In this document: in pieces, positions 46,963-60,900 of the stretch | Numbering within the stretch: position 1 is the stretch's first letter | Layout: each line of letters starts with the position of its first letter | Source of the DNA: Cylicocyclus nassatus | Taxonomy: Eukaryota > Nematoda > Chromadorea > Rhabditida > Strongylidae | DNA length: 64,000 nt | Assembly: GCA_958299035.1 (NCBI GenBank) | Contig: CATQJL010000316.1 | Coordinates: 45,071,585-45,135,584, forward strand | Direction of reading: 5' to 3' | Translations under genes and position numbers: made by a program | Notes under the pieces: generated by a model | Seen by the model: the letters and a program-made list of their open reading frames with translations, nothing else | What the model was told of the DNA's origin: nothing | Databases searched by the model: none

Positions 46963-49900
46963 AAAGAAAGAAAGAAATGTAACAAGACTTATACAACGAC
47001 CCAACAAGGGCAAGCAACTTCAAATAGCCATAGAATTTGAAGAAAGATTTCATATATCAATGACAACAACGCTCCTTCTTGCTTCATAATATAATAGAAA
47101 TGAAGTGCTAATAAGCTTACAACTTTGCTTTGAGGTACCTGTCGAAAGGCAAATTCTAATCAGCGTGCTTTGCAGGTTGATAGCTGCTCTATGATTTCCT
47201 TGTAATACTCAATTCTTGAAGCTGACAGCTTTTATGCGAAGAAGTGATCGATAGAAAATCGAGATATCAAATAGGATTTTTCAATTTCTGAATAAGCTGG
47301 CCATTATGAAGTTTTATGAGGTTCTGTGGCGTGCTACGCAAGCATCAGATGAATGACGAAAAGTGCACTTTTTCTGTAGTTTCATTTATAAGCGAATGAG
47401 TATCAGCATTCTTGTCCAAAATAAACTACACTAATCTTTTTAATAATGTATGATTCTCCGATATTATGTGATACTGTAATGTGGGCTTACCCAGAGTAAT
47501 AGCCCCTTTGAGCAAAAAATATCCCTGACGAAAATTGTGCTAATGTACTTTGTCTTGATAAGGCAATACATGAGCTCTATGGAGGGCGAGGAATGAACGC
47601 CGAGTAGCTCCGTCTGCGGACCAGTGGTCCTTTTGCTCACTTATAACATACCCTTCAAAGTTCACTGCTCAGCAGAGGGGTTACTGACCAACAGTTACCG
47701 TTCCTCTGCCTAAATACTTCTATTCGAATTCATGATTCACAAAGTGCTGAATGGTGGGAGGTTCTTTCAACGAGAAAACGCAGAGAAATTTAATCGAACT
47801 ATAACAATATAATTGCTTTTCAACTGTGTCGTGTCCCGTGACCTCCGCTTTCCCCACCCCCCCCCCCCCCTTTCCAATAGGTTATGAAGCTCTTGGAAGT
47901 GATCTAATAATCGACTTAATGCTCATGAGTCATGCTTGTTCTTGGTTGCTTATAATCAAAATAATGTAACTTTTTGTTTATTGACCAAAACTTGTGACAA
48001 AAGTCTTTCTGAGAGATGCTACCGCCACGCCCCATCCTGCAAAATTACAAAAAAGTGCAAAGAGGGAATAGTCTCGCAAATCTTCGGTCAGAAAAGCAGT
48101 CAGACAAAGCGAAAACATTCTCAAAGAATGCGTTTTGTTGATCAAGTGTTCGCGGCTTCTAGACCATCGTAACTCAGCCAACGTTGTGAGAATATCACAC
48201 AATGTGACATCCTATGTGCTCAAAGTCAAGCTTTGAAAAGTTGCTCAAATTCCAGGCACTGGTTGAAGAGGGCTGCTAGTGCAAAAGAATGACAGAAAGA
48301 ACATGAATCAACGAGTACATGACGCACCTATTTTTCTGAACTCGACAAGCCTAAAAACAATACAAAATTTCGCGATCAAAAACCCTCTCTTGTACTGCTT
48401 CTTATTTAGAGAATTGTGTGAGGGAGCTAACATTTCACAGGGCACAGTGGTGCGCCGAGCTACTTGCTTGGAAAAATGAAAAAAAGGTGCGTATCGTACT
48501 CAAGAAATTATAAAATCAAATTAAATTTGGAAGTTAACAAAACATACAAAAAACATTGAACTTCTTGTATTTCTATCTAGTTTTAACATTTTGTCAAATG
48601 CTCTTTATTACAAAAACACAAAATCCTTATGGTACAAATATTAACCTGGTTGTTGGAGAAAATGATTTTATCGATTGTTCTGAGAAATAGCGACGGCCGA
48701 TTTTACCTTGCAAAGCAAGCGGCTAGTAATAAGAAAGATGGAAGGAGACTCCTGTTTGCAGTTGAATAGTAATGCATGCGTCAGAGAGAAGTCTGGGTGT
48801 TCTGAAGAAATGTGTAGAGAATATTCTAGGTGGTCATAAGGCTCAGTAAAGGTAAATAGATCTAGTTTGAACAGAGATGAGAAAGGTATACATAGGAAGC
48901 CTCAACTGGCTTAGCTCGGTATTCCGAGCGGATTTGAGTGCCCTGCGTGTCATTTAGCCAATCGAAAACAACGAATTTCGTAGATGAAATAGCAGCAGTA
49001 CGTAACAGTGGCCATTTCCAAATGAAAAAAATGTGCTTCACTTGTTATGTTCAGTACCGCATTGATGCATTTGTACTCTATGAGGTGTTCTATTCAAGCA
49101 TGCTCTCGCATATCAGCGCTATCGATGTCATGGCTTTTGGGGAAAATATCGACTATGTGCACTGGCAAAAGAACGTGAAATAAGATTTTTTTGCCAGACG
49201 CTCAGTCCCGTTCTTGTTGCCGTGACCGCTAGCATCTTGAAGTGGGCCAGTAGACGCTTTTTGAACGAGTACACAGTAGAACAAGAAGCACAGCTGTTTA
49301 AGCAATTTTTTTCAGGTTTATGCACCTGAATAATACTGAAGACGAAAAGAATGATTATTTTTGAAATGTATAACTTCTTGAGTAATTTACCGCGGCAAAC
49401 TAAAATCTAGAGTGAGAAGAACATGTCACAGGTTGCGTCAACGCAGTTGACCAGAGCATTATTCACCTATTGTTTGCCCATTCACAGCAGATTTAGCGCA
49501 CTTTTTGTTTAATGCATTCAAATACATTTCGATTGAACTAGAAAATATTTACTTGCTTTATGGAGGAAATAGATTAATGGCGGAATAGAGCATCCAATGA
49601 TGGAAGTAAAAAAAATCACATGATAGGATTGTAGTCATCACTGAGCTCAGAAAAATTTCAAATCTATTTATTTGCTACTTTAAGGGTTCATTTCAAGCTC
49701 ACCATCCACATTCCAAGTAGATAAGTCTTCTAACCCATTATTTGTAAACTTAGTACATAGAAAGTGCTTACTTTGCAGAATTTGGATTTGAAGAGCTTAA
49801 CTTGCCAATTTTCCACATTTTTCTACGCAATAAAGAACTGCAGAAGCAGTAAGCCTTTCGCATCCTAGCACACATTCAGTAAAGCTCAGATCACGATGAG

Positions 49901-52900
49901 TAGTAAATTTTAGATGACGAGATTTTTTTACTCCAGAACCTCATTTTTGACAAATCATATCTCCTTGATCATGTAAAGGCAATCAAGTAATATATGTTCC
50001 AATATGAGTTCGCTATTTTGAAGTGCTTGCTTTGAAGCAACTGAGAACTGCGACTGTTAATGTCGATCACAGCTGTTCAGGACGCAATATAAGTAAAGAT
50101 AGGACATAGTAAGTTCACAAGGTCCAAGGAACTTTGCAACTGTATGTAAATGTTATCGTAACCGTCGCTAATATGCCTGCGATGTAAACTGATAAAAAGA
50201 GCTGTTGTTGTAAAGGCTACGAGTGAACAGTGAAGTGAGTAATTGCACTTTTTTCAGCCTCACATAGCAGAAAATCAGATTCTAAATAAGCACACGGAAG
50301 GACTCGCTACAAGGGATGGGATAAAAACAGTGGAGCAGGAAGGGTTAGTAGTCATCATTTCAAAAAAATAGAAGATTTGTACTTAGAGTGCATTGCAGCA
50401 GATTACAGATCATCTCAAGAAAAAAGCAGTGTTTAAGTTTAGAAACTTCCTGAAAACGAGCATGCTAAAGAAATGATTGCTGAGAGGAGGTACTCCCTAT
50501 GGAATCGTTTTCAAATTTCAAAAGTCACCACGAAATCGAAGCAGTTGCAAACAAGACTTCAACACCTCTTGCATAAGTGTCACATCTCGTGAAAAATAAG
50601 ATTGGTTTTCACAGATCCTCACTGTTGCTCAACCATCTGTTCTTCAAAGGATTGATTTCTGTCTCGTTTGTGAAGGTCATTTGAATCCATAAATATTCCA
50701 TACTCATACAGATGAATCTTCACAAACATAACCACTAAATGAGCTACAGCACCTGTGCGTAAATGACCAAAATGACCGAAATGATTGAAATGATAAGTAA
50801 AATGAGCAATCGTACGAGAAAAAATATGACTTGAAATACTACGTAACCTAGAAGTTCCATCAGTTGCTAACGCAGCTGTTCTTGAAAAGTTTTGCACTAA
50901 TTGTAATGTTCTTAGCATTTAACTTGCTCCTTACTATGCTAACGAATCTCGTTGAAATCCACGCTATATTATAAGATCGAACCACAAGCTGAAAAAAGTG
51001 CGATTGCCCATAAAAATCTTCCTAGAAAAACCCATGATGTGCTTATGAAACTAGTGCAGTTTGGCCTAAAATTAGACTATGAGGAGTTAGCACATGCGAA
51101 ATGTTATTCTAGGTAAACACTTTATATTTTTCGGATTGGAGGTTGAAGAGGTGAGACGCATCATGTAGAAAAGCAAGTAGCGCCTTACTTGTTGCCATTT
51201 ATTTTTTGTAAGGCTCACTGTCTTTATAAGAGCAAAGAACTTCCTCAATACCAAAGACTGTGGACGACCAAGCAAGCTAGAGCATCCGTCAGCTGCGACA
51301 CATTTCTTATGAGCGAAAAATTAGCCTTGAACATAGGGCTACAGCAAGTTAATTAGATTTGCTTAGTGGCACCAACAAAACCTCGTCAATTCATCTATAC
51401 AAAAACTTGCATGATATCATTCAGAAAAAAAAGCGAAAACTAACACAGACATCACCGCTTCTCAAAATGTATTCATCTGTGATGACCTATGTATTATAAG
51501 CAGATGGCTGTGAAGTCGTTGATTAGCTTAGCACTGTGATTCAATTCATTGTGGAATAAATATCTGTACCAATCTTGGACGCTGCTGAAGAAATCAATCA
51601 GAAGATTCAAACTATGCCAAGATTTATAAATAGTCGAACATGGATTCTGGTGATTCAATTCAATTTTTCGATATTTTCAAATCATCTTCATCCTCATAAC
51701 AACTTATGCAATTGCACGAATACAAAAATTGCAATTATAAGTCTGGAAAAATAGCACTTGTTTCGAGGACAGTCACTAGGAGGATCGAACACGGAAGCCA
51801 AAAGCTATTATGTCGTTTTGCATAAGGCTAGTGGGCCAGCCAGTTTGCAAAGTGACTGCTACCTAATCGTCATTGGAAGATTTTTACAAGAGATAGCCCC
51901 TGTTTAGTGGGAGTTTAAATTAGTAAAAGGTGTTTACATAGTATATACAAACATTTTCAAAAACTGTATAAATGGTGAGGATGAGTCATAAAAGAATAGT
52001 GGAGGGATTCTGTAACGAATCGATGGTTTGAGATTCAGCTCGATAGAAGATAAACACGTATCACAAGAGTTTTTTTGAAGGACAAGTCACATTCCTCATT
52101 CTGAAGAAATTTCTAATTATTCTTCGAACAAAAAGGGTATGACAGTGATGCAGAGTTACAGATTACGACAACAGCCGAAAAAACAGTCTCTATTGTGAAT
52201 CTCATTTCTTTTCCTAAAAACATCCCAAACATTCCTTCAATCGATGAGACCAATTTGAACCATAAGCCATGCGCGCAAACGCACGGAAGCTCTGGCGTGG
52301 TTATTGCGCGATTGATAGAAAAGGAAGCATGTGTTTGAAACAGCCTGTACCTGCACAGTTGATCATGACAGTCATTGCCTAAGAAAAAATAAATTTAATT
52401 ACGACACTTATATTCAAAAAAAACTGCGCAGAGATTTCAGCTTAAAGACACCTCTAAAAGCGGATAGTACTCTTGCACTTCAGTTTTGCTGCATAAAAAG
52501 AATTATTTGGTAAGAATGCATAATATGAGAATGTTCACGAGACGAAACTTGAATACAAGTTTTTTCAAAAGTACATACTCTTTGATAAAAAATTCGAAAT
52601 ATTATATTTTTATGGATGACGCGAGAACCTCTTGATCTTGAGGCTGTTTCTACGACCCAACCTAGTTTGGCACATATGAAACTCAATATCAAAGGAAAGG
52701 AATGTGGTGCAAGAGGAGGCGGGAAGGTTGAGGTGGACAGCGAGGGAGGATATGAAAGGAGGAGGAGGAGGGGGGATGGACTGGATAGGTCGAAGTACTA
52801 TTTTGCAGCAGAAGTCAAAGTCTCTTACGACAAAACAATGGAAGCAATTTTTTGTATGGAAATTGGAGCCAACTTGCTCACAAATGTGGATATTTTTAGC

Positions 52901-55900
52901 CCACAAGATGCAAAAGTACGTTCTGTAATTACATCTGTATCATTTTGCTATTGCGTGATGCACTATTCGAATCCAATAACGAGCCGCTCTTGCATATAAC
53001 CCGTTCACGTTACCACTGCGAGATAAGGTTTGCCCAAAATAGGTGGATTTTTACTCGGCTCGGCTTCATGTCTTTTTCGTTTTCAATTTTTCATAATTCT
53101 GGCACCAAAAATCAAACGCACTACACGGAATCTACCAAGAACACCTAGTTCTTTTTGGCAAACGCGTTTATAAGCAACCGGGTAATCTCCAGATATATGG
53201 AAAACGATCACGGTACTCCTATTAATTGTACTTATATATTATATTATATTATTATATGAAAAAGCAAAGTTGAAAGCTTGTTGGAATGGACGAGGATGAA
53301 AGGGAGGGAAGGATTTAGCTTTTCTTGTGTTAAAAGCTCATGCTCTTCCTCTAAAGGACATATTGGTGGGTAAGACTAATGTAGATCCGCTTTTAGGATC
53401 TGTTTGCAGACTACAGTTAACTCGACAGATTTTGGCCCAAAGTCACTATTATAAGAACAACATCCACGAGGCTACTGGAGTTGAGTCTGTTAAGGATGAA
53501 AGGGGTTCCTCAACCATGCACGGTTTTTTCCTTGTTTGTCAGTGCTTCTAGGAAGATTTTCTAGATAATGGATGCAAAAATCATGTTAATAGAAATGAGC
53601 AATGTACGTTTGACACCAAGCTAATTAGCCTGCTTCTAATGAAAGTCGAAGCTGAGTAGTTGGCTTGCCATTTAAGCCCAGTTAAACTACTACAGGACTG
53701 CATTTTACCACCCCAAATGCTAGACTTCACCAACTACAAATTCTTTGAGGAAATATTTTGTAAATCTTATTATTCGTAAGTTCCCTAGCTGAGACAAAAT
53801 TGATCAGTCTTTGTTTCCCAGCCTAAGTTTCATTAGCAAAAATTTTTTAAGTAACCCATAGATAAGAAATGATGCATCCACCCATTTGCGCCACTCCATA
53901 GTCACTCATGGTAAAAACGAACCCTCCACAAATCACGTTTTTGAAAAACATTGGGAAAAATCTAAATTTCTATCGTTAAGGGACTATTAAAGACAGAACT
54001 TCGACTGCTTTGAATGAAAAACATCTTTTTAGGTGTAGCATCTATAATTGATGTTTGGCACATACTTCTACAATAATTGGGAAAAATAATTTTTAAGAAT
54101 GCATAGGACTTCTTCCAGGGCTACAGCAAAGGAAATTTAGTGACAGCGAACTCTAAATCACGTAATGAGTACCATTTATGCTCTGCAAAAGTTACCGGTT
54201 TGAGGCAGTTTCTCTCCGAGTAAGCAGAACAGCGAATATGGTTCCCGCTCAGGGAAATAGCAACATAGCGTTTCTTCAAAGAAATTCAGAACCCCCGACC
54301 AAATGGCGTACTTATGAGAAGCTTAGCACAAACGCAAGGAAGAAACAATTCGTTCTTGTTGCTAACTTTTTTGTGATCGAGACCGAATCAATGCCTTCAT
54401 TCCTTGGCTCCTTCCTATATTCACTTAAAAATGACAAGAAAGGCATAATTGAGATGAAATAATGGAAGAAGGAAGAAGCTACCGCAGGGAAACATACCGA
54501 TGAGAGGTAAGAACAGTTTTTGTTGTTTCATCTTTATACTTTTGTTATGGGTGATTCATGAAAACATTCGGGTGAATGTGGTAAGTGATTGATTGGAGTA
54601 CCACATACACAAAGTCTCGCAAAACCGAAGTTTTGGGTGAAGTTGTCATATAGAGTGACAGAAGGTCATCCATAATACTAGCTCTACTGGCTTGTTATGT
54701 ACATGCTACAGAGATGTCAAGCGTCAGCACATTTTTGCAGTTCCTACTAGCTTCCAGAAAGTTCCCCCTTTATAGTATAGGAGGAGTTAACATAGCCTCT
54801 TTCCAATGAATCAAAAGATCTATCTCAACTGTGCACATCTTATGTGGATGAAGAATTCAGTTTTGAAATATTACCTAAACTGCTTGCAGCTAAAGCAATT
54901 ACCAGGGAGAAGACAGAATGATGAATTTTGATTTGCAATTTTTTGAAGGCGAGTCGCCAAAGATTGGAAAATTTTTGGAGCCAGTCAGTACTTCAGTACA
55001 TATATGTACTCTCATCAAAGGTCCACATCAACAAGTCATTCAAGAATTGAATAGCCCAAGGGCGATTTGTAATGTCTAAAAATACATACATCCGGTCACC
55101 TGTCAGTAAATGACCCAGCAATCTGTCCTTGTCTACTAATGATAGACAATGTGTTTAAGTCAGCTACATGTTACAATCATGTGTCAGAAATCTGAGCTAA
55201 CACCTGCTACTTTGCCCGAATGCTCGTCAAATCATTTGGTCATTTTGAAAACCAGTGCTCGATAGATGCTAAATGATGGTGAAGAGCTGAAGTACGTCAT
55301 TCATAGGAATTGTAGAACCTTTACCCTGAGGTGATGAACTTGCAAATGAGGATCTAATAGAATTCTTTCAAGATACAATACTGTTTGGACCGTTATCCAA
55401 AGAAGTGTGCTGCTGGGACCTATTTTCGTAGAGGATAGTCATTGCTGTAACTCTCTTCAAAACGAGGCTATAAAGTCAATTTTTCTCTTCACCTAGCGCA
55501 AGCATATTTCGAATGCATTTAGCTTAAAGGCAGCGTCCAGGCACCTGTTTCCGTTATGCCTAAATCCAATCACATTTTTAATCTCCCAAAGTCGATGCTC
55601 TTTTCGCAATACGATTAAGCTTGCGAATTAACCAAAATTGAGATAGACTAAAAACAAGGGGCTTAAAAGTGACCAATTTATGCTTTCTTACTTCCAGCTC
55701 ATTCAAGCGCCGAGGATAAACCAAGAAAATCTTGGATACAAACGAGAAGCATACTTGAGTCCCCCGTAGACAGCGAATAAGGCAATTTATGCTCAGATAA
55801 TGAAAGAGTGATTGAATCAGAATTTGTCTGGGTATGTCGTAACGCCACTTTTCATACGTGGATTGAAACTAACAATAAGAGAAGGATGAGACCATTATTG

Positions 55901-56049
55901 CCGCTCCATATCGTATTAGATTGGCTCATAAATGATCGTGTTTGCTTTGGTGCCTTGTAGAGATCCAAAAATTTTTTGTCCATTTGGTGTCTAGAAATGT
56001 CGTAGGATGTTTTTGCCCAGCGTTCGGTAGTTTGGATTAACCAAATTAA

Positions 56050-56361
56050 CACATTGACGACCATGCAGATCTTCACATGTCTGCCTCTTGGGACCAAGCC
56101 GTTTTTACGGACCAGCTCGCTTTTTCAACTATAATTACGCATACTGCCATCTACAGTCCACCTACAGTAGATCTGAAAGGCCGACAAGAAAGGTAGAAGG
56201 TATCCTTAGATTCTATGCAAAAGAAAGCTCATGAAGTGAGTTTACTTCAGAATAGTAGTCATTTTACCAAAATTCAAGCCTTGACACACATGGTGTGTCA
56301 AGCGGTCTCACGCGGTAGTCATTGCTTGACACACCATGTGTGTCAAGCAGTCGTCAATATG
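56050..56361. mobile_element. TTAA-flanked palindromic element 2
   Basis: The 312-bp element has TTAA on both sides (56046-56049, 56362-56365). Its ends CACATTGACGAC / GTCGTCAATATG are close to those of the element at 6838-7403, so both belong to one piggyBac-like family. The paired palindromes are at its right end. A degenerate TGCAGA / TCTGCC hairpin lies near the left end (about 56065-56088). No coding capacity. Confidence 0.8.
56280..56347. repeat. Paired 23-nt palindromes with 22-nt spacer (locus 2)
   Basis: Palindromes at 56280-56302 and 56325-56347 share 10-nt arms CTTGACACAC / GTGTGTCAAG around 3-nt loops (ATG and CAT, reverse complements of each other). The spacer 56303-56324 is exactly 22 nt. 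The block ends 14 nt before the TTAA edge of the element. Confidence 0.9.
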
Positions 56362-57240
56362 TTAATGGGGTTTAGAAGGAGACTGTTTGAAAAATGTTTT
56401 CTACAAAAAATGGCTAGAAAAGTACGATTTGACAATTTTTTACTGGCGCAAAAGCAAGAAAACAATTTTTTTCGAAAATCAAAAATAGCAATCAAAATTT
56501 TTCTTGTTGTTGGCTATGTAGAGGAAAATTTTGTGCATTTACTTAGCAAAGGAATTACCCATTTGTTCGAATTCATCACGCTTACACTTCTGAAATATAG
56601 AAACTAAGAAACTAACTGCTGGAAATTCTCCATGGACCGCATATGTAGCTAAATCCTGAACTAGAACATTATGGAAATTAGCATGACGACTGGAAATTTT
56701 TTGGTCAACTGTTTGGAAGAAACTACTAGCATTCACCTTAATGGAAGCTAAAATAGGCACAGAAGGTAATACAAGCATTGTTACTCCATCGATGAAGCAA
56801 TATTTTCTTCTTGATGCAACTGGATGCATAATCACCGATGTTTTTTATGGATCAGATGCTCCCGGAAGCTCCGAACCGCCCTTGGCATTAACGCCAAGAA
56901 GAAACAAGGAAACAAATTCAAATGAAAATGAATTGAGACATAAAAAAATCATGCTCTAATTCTTTCCGACATGTTCTAAGTTTGAAAGAACTATGCATTG
57001 GAGCCAAAAACAACAATTGCACTAAATCAAGCTTTACGTAATTTTTGTTTCTTGTCTTTCACGTTCCTACTGCGATTTTCCACGAATCGGTTTCTAATCG
57101 TATTGTTGAAAATGTACACTAATAATGAAACAGCAAGAGCATTTGTGGTTATTTGAAGCGACGCAAAATGGAAGGCCCTTAAAGTAATGATTAACCAGGA
57201 AATGCAGAAAGGTAGATGAAAACTGAAACTTGGTGACTAA

Positions 57241-57959
57241 CAAAGTGAGGGCTTCTTCCACAGAAAAAGCCACCGAAACATAAAAAGGCGGACTTTGTTT
57301 GGAGGCGTGGCTGCGCGGGGTTGAGAGCGCTCAAAAGCATTTCTAAAAAATTTCGGAGTGCTAACTAAGTCGAAAATTTTTGTATCCCCTGCGCGTGTAA
57401 AGGTACCGCCACTATTTCACAGGTTTACTTTATGTTTGTTGTAAGCGTACCAACTACATTTGGACAATATGTTTGGTTTCAAACTTACATATTATTCGAA
57501 AAATCTGTCATGAGCCTGAAACTGAATTGAAAAAGAGTATAGTTCCTAATGCACTGCTGCTCCCAGCAGTGCTCCTACATTAGTTAAGCTTAATTAATTT
57601 TTTGTATTAATTAAGCAGGCTGATGAAAGGCAAAGCGGAAGTTATGGAGGAGTTACGCTACGGTCATAAAGTAACAAGTAAGCCGTGCCCAACAGATTCT
57701 CTTTCTGATCCAAAATATCTATGATGACGGAATTCAACCACCGACACGTCGCCAAAGATAAAGCCACTAGTTTTACAACAATTTTGTGTCTTCTAAGATA
57801 GTCCAACGCAAGGAGAACTCGCGCCATATTGAACCCCAGTGGGTTCTAATATGAGTTTCACAAGGTCACTATAAAAGAGGTAGAGGTACATGTTTTATAA
57901 CACACTCTAAATGGGTTCTGTAAAACTTAAGAAGGGCTTTGAAATTCTTCCAAGGAGGT
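57241..57959. other. Junction between tandem units 2 and 3
   Basis: No gene. It contains a single 22-nt palindrome at 57551-57572 (arms GCACTGCTG / CAGCAGTGC, loop CTCC) that ends 11 nt before a TTAA at 57584-57587, and an AT-rich TTAATTAA fold just after it. Confidence 0.55.
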
Positions 57960-60900
57960 TTCCCTGGTCAGAATGCCAATAAAATGTAGAGGCCCAATGG
58001 AAACTAATCCTTACCGATGTGAAAAGGCAAGCTTAGATAGCTGTAGAGTTTGAAGAAACAGAATATTATAACAGCGACGCTCCTTTTTGCCTTATAGAAG
58101 TGTAATTCCAGTAAGCATAGAATTTTGCTTTGAAGACCAGTCGAAAAGGTTGATTCTGATCTGCACAATGTGCAGATTACACCTGCTCTGTGATTTCCTG
58201 GTAACATTTGATTCTGACTGCCAGCACTTTTTACACGAAAAGCTGGACTGAGATATAAACATCGGATTTGCCTTTGATTAAGCTAGCCAAATCAGGAAGC
58301 TTTATGATGCTCTCGCATGATATACAAGCATCAGATAGATGAAAGTGCACTATTTGCAGTGGCTCCTGGCTCCATTTACAATGTGGATTGAAACATATTC
58401 AACATTCTTTTCTATTAAACTGCACGTCTTTGATGAATGTATAGAACTGATCACCGAATATGTAAGAACAACTGTGTGGGATTACATAGCTTGATGTCAG
58501 ATTCGTACTAATTAAGAGGTATCCGCGAAGAAAAGTGTAGTTATGTAGGTCGTGAAATGATGGAAAGTGGTTTAATTAAGAGTGTGACTTCTTGCTTGCT
58601 AACATAATTCTGTGATATTTCCGTACATCCAATGAGATTTGCCAAATTCCTTCGGGACAAGTTACCGCCAAGCCCTACCATTCAAAATTTTCAGGAGATT
58701 TGCAAAACTCTGAGCCTCAAAACTACGGATAAAAGCAGGAAATGGCACAAGAATAACTTCTAATGCTTGCGTTTTGCTTTTCGATCTCACTGTGTTCGTG
58801 GCTACCAAACTACCGATTCGGCCAAGTTTCGCGCGTATATCCCAGCAGTGGGATATTCTATGTACTCCAGTCCTAAACCGCGGAATTTTCGAACGGGCAT
58901 CATAGAATTTTTAAGAGCAGAAAGCTTGCTACAGTTAGCGAATAACAGAAAACCTGTAAACAAAACAAATATTGGACTTTCATTAAAGAAAATAAGTCCA
59001 TCTACTTTGTAGAACTGGCACACTGCCTAGTTTATATAAAATTTATGAAAAAAAAAAGCCGGCGGACGAGAAAGTGAGGAGAAATTCCTGTATGCAGCTG
59101 AATACTGATGCCTGCATTTGTCAGTGCGACTGTCACGACGTCTGAGGGAAGAGCAAGACATGTGTCGTATTACATTTTGGACCGGTGCTGCATATGTGGC
59201 ACCCTTGCATCATTAGGTTTGCAGCTTTCTCCTGCTACATACGGTCTCCTTCCGATATAAGAATGCAATCACATAGGGCAAAAGTCTACTGTCCCACATA
59301 CCTTTCCGGCCTGCGCTAGCTTACTTTTCAAAGAGTGGCAAACGGTGAATGACTGCAGATAAGCTTACAGCAGCTATCTAACAATAAGATTTTAAAGGAA
59401 AGCGTTATGACGTGTGCATTGGCGCAAGTACTTGTCGCTAGTCTGGCATTTTTATTTGATCCGTCCATTCCTCGGCGCATTCTGTTCCCGATAAATCGGA
59501 GAAATAGCAGACGAGCGAGAACAAAAACTTCTAATATCACTTGTCAAGTTTGGAATTTTTCAAAAGTTAACTTTTGTTATATTCTATCATACAGTCCGAA
59601 AGTTCGCGCCGTTATTGGAGTAATCGCGAATCGCTTGGGACGGTAGAAGGCAACGACTCAACGCTTCACTTGATCTCGGATCTTCCTTTCTTTACAGCTC
59701 TGCTTTCACAGAGTGAGATGTGCGAACTGATCACCAAATCCATCGCTTTCACGTTCTGCAGTCGAAAATTTTTCCTCCGAGCGTATGAAGAACCATTGAT
59801 AACTAGTAGATGAAGCAAAGCTTTTGCAAACAATGATTTGCTCTCACCTCCGCAATACCTTTCAAAAGTTTTCACGAGTTATAGAGTGACCAAATACAAG
59901 TTTGGTTTATACGTCGTAGGCAAAAAGCGTAGGCGATTTGTATCGGATTTGCTCCTTTAAATCTACTGAGGAGGTCGATAGGTTTCTTAGCTAAGACGAA
60001 CCTAGTAAGTACTTTATTTTATTTTTAGGGATATATTTTTGAGGAAGCCTTCGGTATTTTAAGCACTTTTGAGTGCCTAGCCTGACCGAAAAAAACAAAT
60101 TTCGTACATCGGCCAGTACCAAATGAAAAAACGTTTTCAGCTTGCAAATTGGTACTTAGCTCTGCAACGCTCGGATATAGATATCGACATTATGGTTTCC
60201 TAGAGGCAAAATCTATATATAAATAAAACTCAATCTCTGTAAATTTGTTCGTATGTAAGTATGTGGCTTATAGACTCCTTTGTTTGTGAACCGATTAGGT
60301 GAAATTTGCTCCCTATTAATGAGGCCAGGCGCAGAAGTTAGGCTACTTTTTGCGACGATTCACTGGGTCCTTCTATCGATTTATTGATTTGTTTACTAAC
60401 ATCTAGGAAAATGAAAGCTATATCATCATTTTTTCCAAGTAGTAAGGGGCGGTAGAGATCATTACATTTTGACTTGGAGCTGAAGCAGGAGAGGAAGAGA
60501 AAATATGATCTGAAGAAAGTGGAGAAATGGTAAGCAAACATCTTGAAGCAGACGGGCCATTTTGGACCCTTGGCCCGAGCGGTACCGGGGACTGCAGCTA
60601 GTATACACTATAAGGGAGTATGGGAAATCGGTTCATATTTGCACTCATATTCTCAATATTGTAAAACATTGAATATTCACGTGTTTTGTGACGACTGACA
60701 ACAGAATTTAGAAGCGAAACGCTGGTTAGTCGTCGGGTTTTCCCAAGATTAACGGCGAGGCGCTTTCATGATTTGCATTTCACCTTAACTACGCTTGTTA
60801 CTTTATGCATGACGTTGTATGTTTGTTACTTATCTGATTTAACTTCTGTTGGTGTATATGTTTGACGTTTAGGCGAAAAACAGAGTACTAAAGTTTCTAT

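Larger units (their letters stand above)
46975..57240. repeat. Diverged tandem unit 2
   Basis: The first part, 46985-49340, matches 57985-60210 of unit 3 (TTTGCTTTGA, GATTTCCT.GTAA and AAGCATCAGAT blocks). 50212-50650 matches unit 1 and 61360-61400 of unit 3. 51300-53650 and 55700-57215 match unit 1. The copy offset to unit 3 is about 11.0 kb at the left end and 10.7 kb at the 50.6/61.3 kb block. Short open frames occur throughout, but none is preserved in frame between units. A poly-C run lies at about 47857-47873. Confidence 0.75.

Noticed and set aside
58837..58856. Single palindrome with ATATCCCA / TGGGATAT arms as a fourth module locus
   Set aside because: No partner at 22-nt spacing and no TTAA-flanked element around it; it may be chance.
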